Shown here: positions 8,848 to 18,248 of the stretch, one piece after another | Position numbering within the stretch: position 1 is the stretch's first letter | How the letters are laid out: every line of letters starts with the position of its first letter | Source of the DNA: an uncultured Pelagibacteraceae bacterium | GTDB taxonomy: Bacteria; Pseudomonadota; Alphaproteobacteria; Pelagibacterales; Pelagibacteraceae | Length of the DNA stretch: 64,000 nt | Assembly: GCA_902582155.1 (NCBI GenBank) | Contig: CACHRI010000003.1 | Span: 103,924-167,923 of the forward strand | Direction of reading: 5' to 3' | The notes under the pieces: generated by a model | What the model was told of the DNA's origin: nothing | Databases searched by the model: none | Seen by the model: the letters and a program-made list of their open reading frames with translations, nothing else | Position numbers and translations under genes: made by a program

Positions 8848-10254
8848 TTACTGACTATAATACATTTGAAATTCAATTGGATGAGGCGTATGTTCAAATT
8901 TATATATCTCTTCGAACTTCAAATTTATATAAGCATCGATTTGGTCATCGGTGAAAACACCACCTTGAGTTAAAAATTTTCTATCTTTATCTAAACTTTC
9001 CATGGCTTCTCTAAGAGAACCACAAACAGTTGGAAGTTTTTTTACCTCATCTTCCTCTAAAGTATATAAATCTTTGTCAAAAGCTTTGCCTGGATCGATT
9101 TTGTTTTTTATTCCGTCAATTCCAGCCATAAGCATAGAAGCAAAAGTTAAATATGGATTACCTGCTGCATCAGGAAATCTTATTTCCATTCTTGCGGCCT
9201 TAGGATTCATAATTATTGGTATTCTGCATGAAGCAGATCTATTTCTTGCAGAGTATGCTAAAATAACCGGAGCTTCAAAACCCGGAATTAATCTTTTATA
9301 GCTGTTAGTAGTTGCGTTAGCAAACGCATTAATAGCTTTTGCATGTTTTAAAATTCCTCCAATATAGTGTAGAGCAGTTTTTGATAACCCTGCGTATTCT
9401 TTACCCATAAAAAGTGGAGTATTGCCTTTCCAGATTGATTGATGACAGTGCATGCCTGAACCATTATCTCCTTTTACAGGTTTAGGCATAAAAGTTGCTG
9501 TTTTACCAAAAGAGTTTGTTACCATTTGAACAACATACTTATACAATTGAACGTTATCAGCCATATCTGTTAAGGTTCCAAAATACATTCCTAGTTCGTG
9601 TTGCGATGGAGCTACTTCATGATGATGCTTCTCTACTTTTACACCCATATCCTTCATTGCTTTTAAATATTCACTCCGCATGTCTTGTGCGCTGTCAACT
9701 GGTGGAACAGGAAAATAGCCTCCTTTGATACCAGGCCTGTGTGCAAGGTTTCCATTTTCATACTTTTTTCCTGAATTGTACGGTCCTTCAGAACTATCAA
9801 TAAAAAAACTTGTTTCATTCATATCGTTTTTAAATCTTACATCATCAAAAACAAAGAATTCTGGTTCAGGACCGAAGTAAGCCTTATCTCCAATTCCAGT
9901 TTTCTTTAAATAATCCTCAGCTTTTTTTGCAGTTCCTCTTGGATCTCTTCCATAAGGATCTTTTTTAACTGCATCCATAATATCACAAAAAATATTTAGA
10001 GTAGTGTGAGAATTAAAAGGATCTATAATAGGTCTATCTAAGTCTGGTTTTAAAATCATGTCAGACTCGTTGATTGCTTTCCAGCCTGCTATGGACGAGC
10101 CGTCAAAAAAAACTCCATTTTCTAACATATCCTCATCTACAACTGTGCTGTCCATCGTCAAATGTTGAAGCTTACCTCTCGGATCGGTAAATCTTAGATC
10201 AACAAATTCGACCTCTTTATCTTTTATTAATTTTTTTACTTTAGTTGCACTCAT
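8848..10254 (-). CDS. glnA: Glutamine synthetase type I
   Basis: Makes glutamine from glutamate and ammonia, the main ammonium-assimilation enzyme; a cytoplasmic dodecamer. At 468 residues it matches the GSI-beta class. Visible motifs are the DGSSIAGW latch region, [32 protein letters not shown] (active-site histidine) and [13 protein letters not shown]. The adenylylation tyrosine is Tyr397 in DLYTLEED, the same number as in E. coli, so control by GlnE is possible. No glnB gene is adjacent, unlike many alphaproteobacteria. The 92-base region to the divergent EamA gene has a weak promoter-like pair (TTGATG, TATCAT) reading towards glnA. Confidence 0.97.
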   Translation of the reverse strand: MSATKVKKLIKDKEVEFVDLRFTDPRGKLQHLTMDSTVVDEDMLENGVFFDGSSIAGWKAINESDMILKPDLDRPIIDPFNSHTTLNIFCDIMDAVKKDPYGRDPRGTAKKAEDYLKKTGIGDKAYFGPEPEFFVFDDVRFKNDMNETSFFIDSSEGPYNSGKKYENGNLAHRPGIKGGYFPVPPVDSAQDMRSEYLKAMKDMGVKVEKHHHEVAPSQHELGMYFGTLTDMADNVQLYKYVVQMVTNSFGKTATFMPKPVKGDNGSGMHCHQSIWKGNTPLFMGKEYAGLSKTALHYIGGILKHAKAINAFANATTNSYKRLIPGFEAPVILAYSARNRSASCRIPIIMNPKAARMEIRFPDAAGNPYLTFASMLMAGIDGIKNKIDPGKAFDKDLYTLEEDEVKKLPTVCGSLREAMESLDKDRKFLTQGGVFTDDQIDAYINLKFEEIYKFEHTPHPIEFQMYYSQ

Positions 10255-10355
10255 AATTTGAATGTTTAATAACAGAATTAAGCTATAGAATAACCTCTAA
10301 TAAAATGATATCAGCTATGCGTCAGAAGCATCAATACAATTTTTAATTGCATATT

Positions 10356-11246
10356 ATGAAAGAAGCTAATTCCTTTGATATTTTTTTGTTAGTTTTATTG
10401 GCTGTAATTTGGGGCTCATCTTTTTTTAATATTAAGATAGCAACATACTCATATGAACCAATAACCCTTGCGCTTATTAGAGTAATATTTGCTAGCATTC
10501 CATTAATAATATTATGTAAAATTAAAAGTATTAAGATTGAAGCATTTTCAGTTAATTGGAAATCTTATGCTTTGATTGGCTTGTGCAATATAGCAATACC
10601 ATTTACTTTAATTGCAATCGGCACAAGTAAGATTAACAGCTATCTTGCAGCTATGCTAATGAGCACTACGCCGTTAAGCGGAACTATTCTTGCTCATTTT
10701 TTCACAAATAATGAAAAAATCAATTTCTTAAAAGCATTAGGTATCTTAATAGGCTTCACTGGTGTTCTTTTTTTATTCTTAGACAAGGTAATAATAAATG
10801 AAAATAATTATGTTTTTGCTTTAATTACGATTCTAGGCTCAACTTTTTACTCAATAGGCGGCATTTTAACCTTGAAGATAAAAGATAAAGGAAATGAAAA
10901 TGTTACTACCTCAACAACTATCTGGTCGTTAATATTCTTATTACCAATGGCTATTCTCTTTGAAAAACCATGGCTATCAAGTCCCTCGATAGAGTCTACT
11001 TTATCTCTATTATACTTAGGAATAGTTGCTACTGGATTTGCTTGGTTAATTAGATTTAGAATTTTGTCAGTGAATGGATTAGTATTTCAAACTCAAGTCG
11101 CCTATTTAATTCCAATTTTTGGAGTATTTTTTGGATATTTCTTAATGAATGAGGTAATTACGTGGCGAGTTTTGATATCTTTAAGTATAATAATAATAGG
11201 TATTTATATTGTAAAAAAAAATAATAAAGGTTCTATAAAATCTTAA
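10356..11246 (+). CDS. EamA-family (DMT) membrane transporter
   Basis: Inner-membrane exporter or permease of the drug/metabolite transporter superfamily; the substrate is unknown. The roughly 296-residue product has two EamA repeats of about five membrane helices each, and the first opens with an AVIWGSSFFNIKIA segment typical of the family. I prefer the ATG at 10356 to the in-frame TTG at 10347. The stop overlaps the next gene (TAATG), so the two are co-translated. Confidence 0.85.
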   Translation: MKEANSFDIFLLVLLAVIWGSSFFNIKIATYSYEPITLALIRVIFASIPLIILCKIKSIKIEAFSVNWKSYALIGLCNIAIPFTLIAIGTSKINSYLAAMLMSTTPLSGTILAHFFTNNEKINFLKALGILIGFTGVLFLFLDKVIINENNYVFALITILGSTFYSIGGILTLKIKDKGNENVTTSTTIWSLIFLLPMAILFEKPWLSSPSIESTLSLLYLGIVATGFAWLIRFRILSVNGLVFQTQVAYLIPIFGVFFGYFLMNEVITWRVLISLSIIIIGIYIVKKNNKGSIKS

Positions 11247-12319
11247 TGCAAAACGAGTCCTTAGAATTAAGTCTATTATCTATTTTTTCATTACTCAGTT
11301 TTTTTACTTTTTTTATAATTCAAAAATATTCAAATAAGATCATGCACGGATCATTAATCGATAATGATTTTGAGAAACCACAAGCTTTTCATATTGCTGG
11401 CATTCCAAGAAGTGGAGGATTGGCATCAATTATTTCTTTCTTAATATTTCTTTTTTTAAATAAAATATTGTTTTCCTCTTTTTACCTAGACTATTTATTT
11501 TTGAGCTTCACACTTTTTATGATTGGTTTCTTCGAAGATTTAAGAGTAAGAATAAGTCCTAAGAAAAGATTAATTTTTATGTTTGTTTGCTTAATATTAG
11601 CAACGAAAATGTTTGATATTCAAATAAGTGGTGTTGACTTGATATTTCTCAATTATTTATTGAGTATGGATATTTTTTTGTTAATTTTTATTGTTTTGTG
11701 TTTTTTATTTATCATTAATGGTTCAAATCTCATTGATGGATTTAATGGATTATTAGCTATTCACTTGATAATAATTAATTTGGTTTTGTTGATTGTTAAT
11801 ATTAACAGTGGTAACCAGTTGTTCTCTATTTTTATTACTTCACAAATAATAATTTTATTAATATTTCTTTTATTTAATTTTCCCTCTGCAAAAATTTTTA
11901 TGGGTGATGGAGGCGCTTATTTTTTTGGTTCTGTCACAGCTTTAAATGCAATAAATACAAATAATTTAAACCCTAGTATTTCATCTTTTTTTTTCTGCAT
12001 AATTTTATTCTACTTATTTTTTGAAGTTTTCTTTTCATTTTTTAGAAAAATTTTACAAAAAAAATCTCCTCTCAAACCTGATAGTCTTCACTTGCATATG
12101 CTTTCTTTTAAATATCTTAACGTGAAAAGGACAAAAGATAGCAATAACTTTATTAATTCTATATTAATAAATTTCATCTTTTGTGCTCTTGTTTTACCAA
12201 GCATTTTTATAAAGGAGAACGGACAACTGTGTAAGTATTGGTTTTTCTCGTTAATTATTATCTATTTGATAATTTATTTTAGACTTAGTGGTTTTCTAAA
12301 AAAAAAAATTGATATATAA
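11246..12319 (+). CDS. Polyprenyl-phosphate sugar-1-phosphate transferase (WecA/MraY family)
   Basis: Integral-membrane enzyme that would link a sugar-1-phosphate to undecaprenyl phosphate, the first step of a surface glycan. The 357-residue protein is almost entirely hydrophobic helices with the family's cytoplasmic motifs. These are a FFEDLRVRISPKKRL loop near residue 93, NGSNLIDGFNGL near residue 160, and FMGDGGAYFFG near residue 218. It lacks the pentapeptide-specific pattern of MraY and is not in a mur cluster, so a WecA-like role in polysaccharide or O-antigen synthesis is more likely. The sugar cannot be predicted. Together with the glycan-like genes at 18-24 kb it suggests a surface polysaccharide. 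Confidence 0.82.
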   Translation: MQNESLELSLLSIFSLLSFFTFFIIQKYSNKIMHGSLIDNDFEKPQAFHIAGIPRSGGLASIISFLIFLFLNKILFSSFYLDYLFLSFTLFMIGFFEDLRVRISPKKRLIFMFVCLILATKMFDIQISGVDLIFLNYLLSMDIFLLIFIVLCFLFIINGSNLIDGFNGLLAIHLIIINLVLLIVNINSGNQLFSIFITSQIIILLIFLLFNFPSAKIFMGDGGAYFFGSVTALNAINTNNLNPSISSFFFCIILFYLFFEVFFSFFRKILQKKSPLKPDSLHLHMLSFKYLNVKRTKDSNNFINSILINFIFCALVLPSIFIKENGQLCKYWFFSLIIIYLIIYFRLSGFLKKKIDI

Positions 12320-12335
12320 AAGCTTAAACCAATAT

Positions 12336-12420
12336 GGGCAAGTGGCGGAATTGGTATACGCGCTAGTCTTAGGAACTAGTGCCGCAAGGCTTAAGAGTTC
12401 GAGTCTCTTCTTGCCCACCA
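12336..12420 (+). tRNA. tRNA-Leu (anticodon UAG)
   Basis: A complete 85-base tRNA including an encoded CCA end. The acceptor stem GGGCAAG pairs with CTTGCCC. The anticodon stem CTAGT/ACTAG encloses the loop CTTAGGA, giving anticodon TAG. A long variable arm, as expected for leucine, precedes the T-arm with TTCGAGTC. It lies between the sugar-phosphate transferase and the tig gene. Confidence 0.96.
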
Positions 12421-12427
12421 AATTATT

Positions 12428-13786
12428 ATGAAAATAGAAGTTCAATCTAAAAAAGGTCTCCAAACTACTTTGTCTATAATAGTAGACAAAGAAGAAATTA
12501 AGAAAAAACTAGATTTAAGATTACGTGAATTACAAAATCAAGTGGATTTGAAAGGATTTAGAAAAGGAAAAGTTCCTCCACTTGTAATTAAAAATCAATT
12601 TGGAAAAGCTATTTACGGAGAAGTAATAGATAAATTGTTAAAAGAAAGCACAACGAAAGCTATTCAAGACAAAAAACTTAAAGTAGCTGGACAACCAAAA
12701 ATTGATTTAAAAACTTTTGGGGAAGGTAAAGATTTGAATTTTGAAGTTCAACTTGATTTACTTCCAGAAATAAAATTGCAACCATTAAATAAGTTCAGTG
12801 CGACAGCATACTCAATAAAAATAAGTAAAGAAGAATTAGACGAAAGACTAAATAATTTAACAAAAGAATATAAGTCTTTTGAAGATAAAAAAGCCGAAAA
12901 TAAATCAGCAATAGGCGATCAAATTGTTTTTGATTATAATGCAAAAGTTGACAATAAAGATTTTGAGGGTAGCACAGGTAAGGGCGTTGCAATTGAACTA
13001 GGTAAAGATTTATTTCTAAAAGATTTTGATAAACAATTAGTTGGAATTAAAAAAGGTGAAAAAAAAATTGTTACTTCTGTCTTACCGCCTAATCATCCAA
13101 AAAAAGAGCTAGCAAATAAAAAAGCAATTTTTGAATGTTTAATTTTAAATGTTAAAGAGCCAAAAGAAAGTAAATTGAATGAAGAATTCGCAAAAAAAAT
13201 TGGAGCTAAAGATTTAGAAGATTTAACAAAAAAAGTTAAAGATCAGGTTTCAAGTCAATATGTAGCTGCGTTAGACGGTATCACAAAAAAAGAAATTTTA
13301 GATCAGTTAGAAAAATCTCATAAAATTGAAGTTCCAAAAAATTTGATTGATAATGAAGTTAAGTCTTTTTCCAATCAACCTAATGTTAAGCCAGACGAAA
13401 AAAGTATTAAAGCAGCAGAACAAAGAATTAAACTTGGTTTAATACTTAATGAGTATGGAGAAAAGAATAACATAAAAGTAAGTCAAGACGAGATAAAAAT
13501 TGAAATTCAAAAACAGGTTAAAAGTATGCCTGGTCAAGAAAAACTTGTTTTTGATTATTACCAAAAAAACCCTTCTGCTACTCAACATTTACAAAGCTCT
13601 CTGTACGAACAAAAAATATTAACATTATTAAAATCTAAAATTGATTTGAAGAAAAAGGAATTATCAGTCAAAGACGCTGAAAAAATAATAACTAGATTCA
13701 ATGAAACAAATAAAGCCAAAAATAGTCCAAAGATAAAAAAAAACGATAATAAATCACCGTCTACAAAAAAAATTAGCAAAAAGTAA
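12428..13786 (+). CDS. tig: Trigger factor
   Basis: Ribosome-associated chaperone with peptidyl-prolyl isomerase activity that receives nascent chains. The 452-residue protein begins with the ribosome-binding domain, whose signature FRKGKVPP lies at about residues 44-51. A central FKBP-like domain follows at about 150-240 (GDQIVFDYNAKV, FDKQLVGIKKGEKK). The remainder is the helical C-terminal chaperone arm, ending in a lysine-rich tail. The order tig-clpP-clpX-lon matches alphaproteobacterial and enterobacterial synteny. Confidence 0.96.
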   Translation: MKIEVQSKKGLQTTLSIIVDKEEIKKKLDLRLRELQNQVDLKGFRKGKVPPLVIKNQFGKAIYGEVIDKLLKESTTKAIQDKKLKVAGQPKIDLKTFGEGKDLNFEVQLDLLPEIKLQPLNKFSATAYSIKISKEELDERLNNLTKEYKSFEDKKAENKSAIGDQIVFDYNAKVDNKDFEGSTGKGVAIELGKDLFLKDFDKQLVGIKKGEKKIVTSVLPPNHPKKELANKKAIFECLILNVKEPKESKLNEEFAKKIGAKDLEDLTKKVKDQVSSQYVAALDGITKKEILDQLEKSHKIEVPKNLIDNEVKSFSNQPNVKPDEKSIKAAEQRIKLGLILNEYGEKNNIKVSQDEIKIEIQKQVKSMPGQEKLVFDYYQKNPSATQHLQSSLYEQKILTLLKSKIDLKKKELSVKDAEKIITRFNETNKAKNSPKIKKNDNKSPSTKKISKK

Positions 13787-13810
13787 CCAATAGTTGTATA
13801 AAACAGAATT

Positions 13811-14422
13811 ATGAGTCGTGATAACAACGAAAAAATGAATAATTTAATTCCTATGGTGGTTGAGCAGTCCAGCAAAGGAGAAAGAGCCTATGATATATAT
13901 TCTCGTTTATTAAAGGAAAGAATAGTTTTTTTGGTAGGCCCGGTAAATGACAGTGTAGCCTCTTTAGTTACAGCACAACTACTTTTTTTAGAGTCGGAAA
14001 ATCCAAATAAAGAAATTAGTTTTTATATTAATAGTCCAGGAGGGCTAGTTACGTCAGGATTAGGAATATACGACACAATGCAATATATAAACTCACCTGT
14101 ATCTACTTTATGTATTGGACAAGCTTCATCAATGGGCTCATTTTTACTAGCTGCTGGGGAAAAAGGAAAAAGATATTCACTACCAAATTCAAGAATCATG
14201 GTTCATCAGCCATCTGCAGGCTTTCAAGGCCAAGCCACAGATATTCAGATTCATGCTCAAGAGATTCAACAACTTAAGGATAGATTAAATACTATTTATT
14301 CTAAACATACAGGTAAATCTGTTGAGGAAATTTCTAAAGCGTTGGAAAGAGATAACTTTATGACTCCTGACGAAGCAAAAAAATTTGGCTTAATCGACTC
14401 TGTTGTGGAAAAACGAAAGTAA
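13811..14422 (+). CDS. clpP: ATP-dependent Clp protease proteolytic subunit
   Basis: Serine protease that forms the two-ring barrel degraded substrates enter through ClpX. The 203-residue length is normal. The catalytic triad is visible: Ser107 in [11 protein letters not shown], His132 in RIMVHQP, and Asp181 in ERDNFMTP. A short propeptide-like N-terminus precedes the conserved [11 protein letters not shown] region. It lies 24 bases after tig and 79 bases before clpX. Confidence 0.97.
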   Translation: MSRDNNEKMNNLIPMVVEQSSKGERAYDIYSRLLKERIVFLVGPVNDSVASLVTAQLLFLESENPNKEISFYINSPGGLVTSGLGIYDTMQYINSPVSTLCIGQASSMGSFLLAAGEKGKRYSLPNSRIMVHQPSAGFQGQATDIQIHAQEIQQLKDRLNTIYSKHTGKSVEEISKALERDNFMTPDEAKKFGLIDSVVEKRK

Positions 14423-14501
14423 CACACAATATATAGCTTAAATTTCAACTTCAGCTTGATAAGAGACTATTTCAACTTTATTATCTAATTATTGATTCGT
14501 T

Positions 14502-15755
14502 ATGAGTGAAAAAAATAACAAAAATATTTTATACTGTTCTTTTTGTGGCAAAAGCCAGCACGAAGTGAGAAAGTTAATTGCTGGTCCTACCGTATTTATT
14601 TGTGACGAATGTGTTGAGCTTTGCATGGATATTATTAAAGAGGAAAACAAAAGCTCACTTATTAAACATCAAGACGGTGTTCCTACTCCAAAAGAAATTT
14701 GTAACGTACTAGATGATTATGTTATTGGTCAAAAAAAAGCCAAAGAAGTTTTATCAGTAGCTGTTCATAATCACTACAAAAGATTAAATCATGAGGTTAA
14801 ATCTAATAAAGATGTTGAACTATCAAAGTCTAATATACTGCTCGTAGGACCAACTGGCTGTGGTAAAACTTTGCTAGCTCAAACTTTAGCAAAAATTCTT
14901 GATGTTCCTTTCACAATGGCTGATGCCACTACATTGACCGAAGCAGGTTATGTAGGGGAGGATGTAGAAAATATAATCTTAAAACTTTTACAAGCAGCAG
15001 ATTATAACGTTGAAAAAGCTCAACGTGGAATAGTTTATATTGATGAGGTTGACAAGATAAGTAGAAAATCAGAAAATCCATCTATCACAAGAGATGTTTC
15101 TGGTGAAGGTGTCCAACAAGCTTTGTTAAAGATTATGGAAGGGACGATTGCAAGTGTTCCACCACAAGGAGGAAGAAAACATCCTCAGCAAGAGTTTTTA
15201 CAAGTTGATACCACAAATATTTTATTTATTTGTGGCGGAGCTTTCGCTGGTTTAGATAAAATAATTGATAGCAGAGGGAAGGGGAGCTCTATAGGTTTCG
15301 GTGCGAAAGTAAAAAGTTATAAAGAACAACCACTCTCAGAACTTATGAAGTCTTTAGAGCCGGAAGACTTAATTAAATATGGATTAATCCCTGAGTTTAT
15401 CGGTAGAATGCCAATTATTGCAACACTTGACGAGTTAAACGAGAAATCATTAATCAAAATTTTAAAAGAGCCTAAAAACTCATTAATTAAACAATATAAA
15501 AGATTATTTGAATTTGAAAATGTTGATTTGGAATTTCAGGATGACGCAATACTTGAAATAGCTAAAAAAGCAATAAAGAAAAAAACAGGCGCTAGAGGAT
15601 TAAGATCAATTCTTGAGAATATTCTTCTTAAAACAATGTTTGAATTGCCCGATAAAGAGGATGTTTTGAAGGTTACTATAGATAAATCTTCTGCAAAAGG
15701 TGATAGTGACCCAATTATCACTTACGGCAAAAAACAATCAACATCAGTCGCTTAA
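14502..15755 (+). CDS. clpX: ATP-dependent Clp protease ATP-binding subunit ClpX
   Basis: AAA+ unfoldase that feeds proteins to ClpP. The 417-residue protein has the N-terminal zinc-binding domain with Cys12, Cys15, Cys34 and Cys37. Next comes a AAA+ domain with Walker A GPTGCGKT, Walker [11 protein letters not shown] and the arginine-finger region IPEFIGRMP. The [11 protein letters not shown] sensor-2 segment is in the C-terminal domain. The 79 bases between clpP and clpX may carry a separate promoter, but I cannot name one with confidence. Confidence 0.97.
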   Translation: MSEKNNKNILYCSFCGKSQHEVRKLIAGPTVFICDECVELCMDIIKEENKSSLIKHQDGVPTPKEICNVLDDYVIGQKKAKEVLSVAVHNHYKRLNHEVKSNKDVELSKSNILLVGPTGCGKTLLAQTLAKILDVPFTMADATTLTEAGYVGEDVENIILKLLQAADYNVEKAQRGIVYIDEVDKISRKSENPSITRDVSGEGVQQALLKIMEGTIASVPPQGGRKHPQQEFLQVDTTNILFICGGAFAGLDKIIDSRGKGSSIGFGAKVKSYKEQPLSELMKSLEPEDLIKYGLIPEFIGRMPIIATLDELNEKSLIKILKEPKNSLIKQYKRLFEFENVDLEFQDDAILEIAKKAIKKKTGARGLRSILENILLKTMFELPDKEDVLKVTIDKSSAKGDSDPIITYGKKQSTSVA

Positions 15756-15804
15756 AGTCAATTTGCTTCTTGAAATATCTGCGTTAATTAACATATAAAT
15801 AAGT

Positions 15805-18186
15805 ATGAACGTTACATATACAAAACCTTTATTGCCACTAAGAGACATAGTTATATTTCCATCAATCGTTGTTCCACTTTTTGTGGGTAGGGAAAAATCC
15901 ATTAAAGCTTTGCAAGAGGCAATGAAAACTGACAAATCAATAATTTTAGTTGCACAAAAAAATTCTGAAGTTGATGACCCAATAGAAAAAGACTTATTCT
16001 CTTTTGGGTGTATGAGCAAGGTTTTACAATTACTAAAATTACCAGATGGAACAGTCAAAGTTTTAGTAGAAGGTCAAAAAAGAGTTAAAATTACAAATAT
16101 AAAAAACGAGACAAATTTTTTAAATTGTGACGTTGAAATAGCAGACGATACAAATATATCAAAGGATTTAGATATTTTTGCCCAAGGATTAGTTAAAAAA
16201 TTTGAAAAATTAATTGTATTAAATAAAAAAGATTTCAACGATAATCTTAATGTTGTTAAAAATTCAAAAGACGCGAAGATAATAGCTGACAATATTGCAG
16301 CCAATCTAAACATAAAAATATTTCAAAAACAAGAAATATTAGAAATCAGAGATTTAAGGAAGAGACTCGAGAAGATTTCAGAAATAGTAAACAAAGAAAC
16401 TAGCGTGATATCCGTAGAGAAAAAGATAAGAGGTAGAGTAAAAAATCAAATGGAGAAAACACAAAGAGAATATTATTTAAATGAACAACTTAAGGCTATT
16501 CAAAAAGAGCTTGGTGAGATAGATGAGGGCAAAGACGAGATAGCAAACTTATCTAAAGCTATTACGAAAGCAAAAATGCCAAAAATTGCGCAAGAAAAAT
16601 GTTTTTCCGAATTAAAAAAACTTAAATCAATGAGCCCAATGTCAGCAGAGGCAACGGTTGTTCGTAACTATTTAGATTGGATGACAGAACTTCCTTGGTC
16701 AGAAAAAACAAAAATTAACACTGACTTAGCTTCAGCTCAAAAAACATTGGACGAAGATCACTATGGTCTCGATAAAGTTAAAGAAAGAATAATAGAATTT
16801 TTAGCCGTTCAGAAAAGAATTCAGAAAATGAAAGGCCCGATTTTGTGCCTAGTTGGTCCTCCTGGAGTCGGAAAAACATCTCTTGGAAAATCAATTGCTA
16901 AAGCGACTAATAGAAAATTCATTAGAATTTCTCTTGGCGGGATAAGAGATGAAGCAGAAATCAGAGGACACAGAAGAACTTACATAGGCTCACTTCCTGG
17001 AAAAATAATCCAGATGATGAAAAAAGCTGGTTCAAGAAACCCACTTTTTTTACTAGATGAAATCGATAAAGTTGGAAACGATTATAGAGGAGACCCTTCT
17101 TCTGCATTGTTGGAAGCTTTAGATCCTGAGCAAAATAAAGAATTTAATGATCATTACCTTGAAGTTGATTATGATTTATCAGATGTAATGTTTGTGACTA
17201 CAGCAAACACACTAAATATTTTACCTCCTTTGCTAGATAGAATGGAAGTAATTAGAATATCTGGTTACACTGAGGATGAGAAAGTAAATATTTCTCAAAA
17301 ATATTTAATTCCAAAACAAAGTAAGAATAATGGTTTAAAGAAAGATGAGTGGAATTTAAGTGAAGAAGTTAATAGAAAAATCATCAGAAACTACACAAGA
17401 GAGTCTGGTGTAAGAAACCTTGAAAGAGAAATCGCAAAGATTGCGAGAAAATTGGTTAAAAAAATTGATGCTAAAGAAAAAGTAAATACATCTGTTAATG
17501 AAAAAGAATTAAATAATTTATTAGGAGTACAGAAGTTTAAATATGGAGAGATTGAAGAAGAAAATAGAATTGGCGTTGTAACAGGTTTAGCCTGGACTGA
17601 GGTTGGTGGTGAAATTTTAAAAATCGAGTCAGCTGTAATGCCTGGTAAAGGAAAAATGCAAATAACAGGAAAATTAGGTGAAGTTATGCAAGAGTCGGTT
17701 AAAGCCGCAAAATCATATATTAGATCTAAAAGTTTAGAATTTGGTATTATACCTCCAATATTTGATAAAAAAGATTTTCACATACATGTGCCTGAGGGTG
17801 CCACACCTAAAGATGGCCCATCAGCAGGTATTGCTATGGTAACTTCTATTGTCTCAGCTATTACTGAAATACCAGTAGATAAAAAAGTTGCTATGACGGG
17901 TGAAGTAACATTGAGAGGTCTAGTATTACCAATAGGTGGTCTAAAGGAAAAACTTCTGGCCGCTCATAGAGCTGGAATTAAAAAAGTTTTAATACCGATT
18001 GAAAATAAAAAAGATTTAACAGAAGTGCCAGTTTCAATCAAAAAAAACATGGAAATTATAACAGTCAAAAATGTTGATGAAGTTCTAAAAATAGCTCTTA
18101 CAAAAAATTTAAAAAGAGTAGAGTGGGTTGAAGTTGAACAGATATCTAAATCTAAAAGCAAAGAACAGACTAAAAGTACCCATTAA
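15805..18186 (+). CDS. lon: ATP-dependent protease La
   Basis: Cytoplasmic AAA+ protease for damaged and regulatory proteins. The 793-residue chain has the N-terminal LON substrate domain (starts PLLPLRDIVIFPSIVVPLFVG). The AAA+ domain has Walker A GPPGVGKTS from residue 351. The C-terminal protease domain has the Ser-Lys dyad: Ser673 in PKDGPSAG and Lys716 in GGLKEKLL. In many alphaproteobacteria hupB and then tRNA genes and nuoA follow lon; here hupB is missing and an accessory block is inserted. Confidence 0.97.
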   Translation: MNVTYTKPLLPLRDIVIFPSIVVPLFVGREKSIKALQEAMKTDKSIILVAQKNSEVDDPIEKDLFSFGCMSKVLQLLKLPDGTVKVLVEGQKRVKITNIKNETNFLNCDVEIADDTNISKDLDIFAQGLVKKFEKLIVLNKKDFNDNLNVVKNSKDAKIIADNIAANLNIKIFQKQEILEIRDLRKRLEKISEIVNKETSVISVEKKIRGRVKNQMEKTQREYYLNEQLKAIQKELGEIDEGKDEIANLSKAITKAKMPKIAQEKCFSELKKLKSMSPMSAEATVVRNYLDWMTELPWSEKTKINTDLASAQKTLDEDHYGLDKVKERIIEFLAVQKRIQKMKGPILCLVGPPGVGKTSLGKSIAKATNRKFIRISLGGIRDEAEIRGHRRTYIGSLPGKIIQMMKKAGSRNPLFLLDEIDKVGNDYRGDPSSALLEALDPEQNKEFNDHYLEVDYDLSDVMFVTTANTLNILPPLLDRMEVIRISGYTEDEKVNISQKYLIPKQSKNNGLKKDEWNLSEEVNRKIIRNYTRESGVRNLEREIAKIARKLVKKIDAKEKVNTSVNEKELNNLLGVQKFKYGEIEEENRIGVVTGLAWTEVGGEILKIESAVMPGKGKMQITGKLGEVMQESVKAAKSYIRSKSLEFGIIPPIFDKKDFHIHVPEGATPKDGPSAGIAMVTSIVSAITEIPVDKKVAMTGEVTLRGLVLPIGGLKEKLLAAHRAGIKKVLIPIENKKDLTEVPVSIKKNMEIITVKNVDEVLKIALTKNLKRVEWVEVEQISKSKSKEQTKSTH

Positions 18187-18248
18187 TAATAGTTTTAATC
18201 AATCAAGCTTATTGTTTATAAATTACATTTAGAGTAGATTTATTTCCC

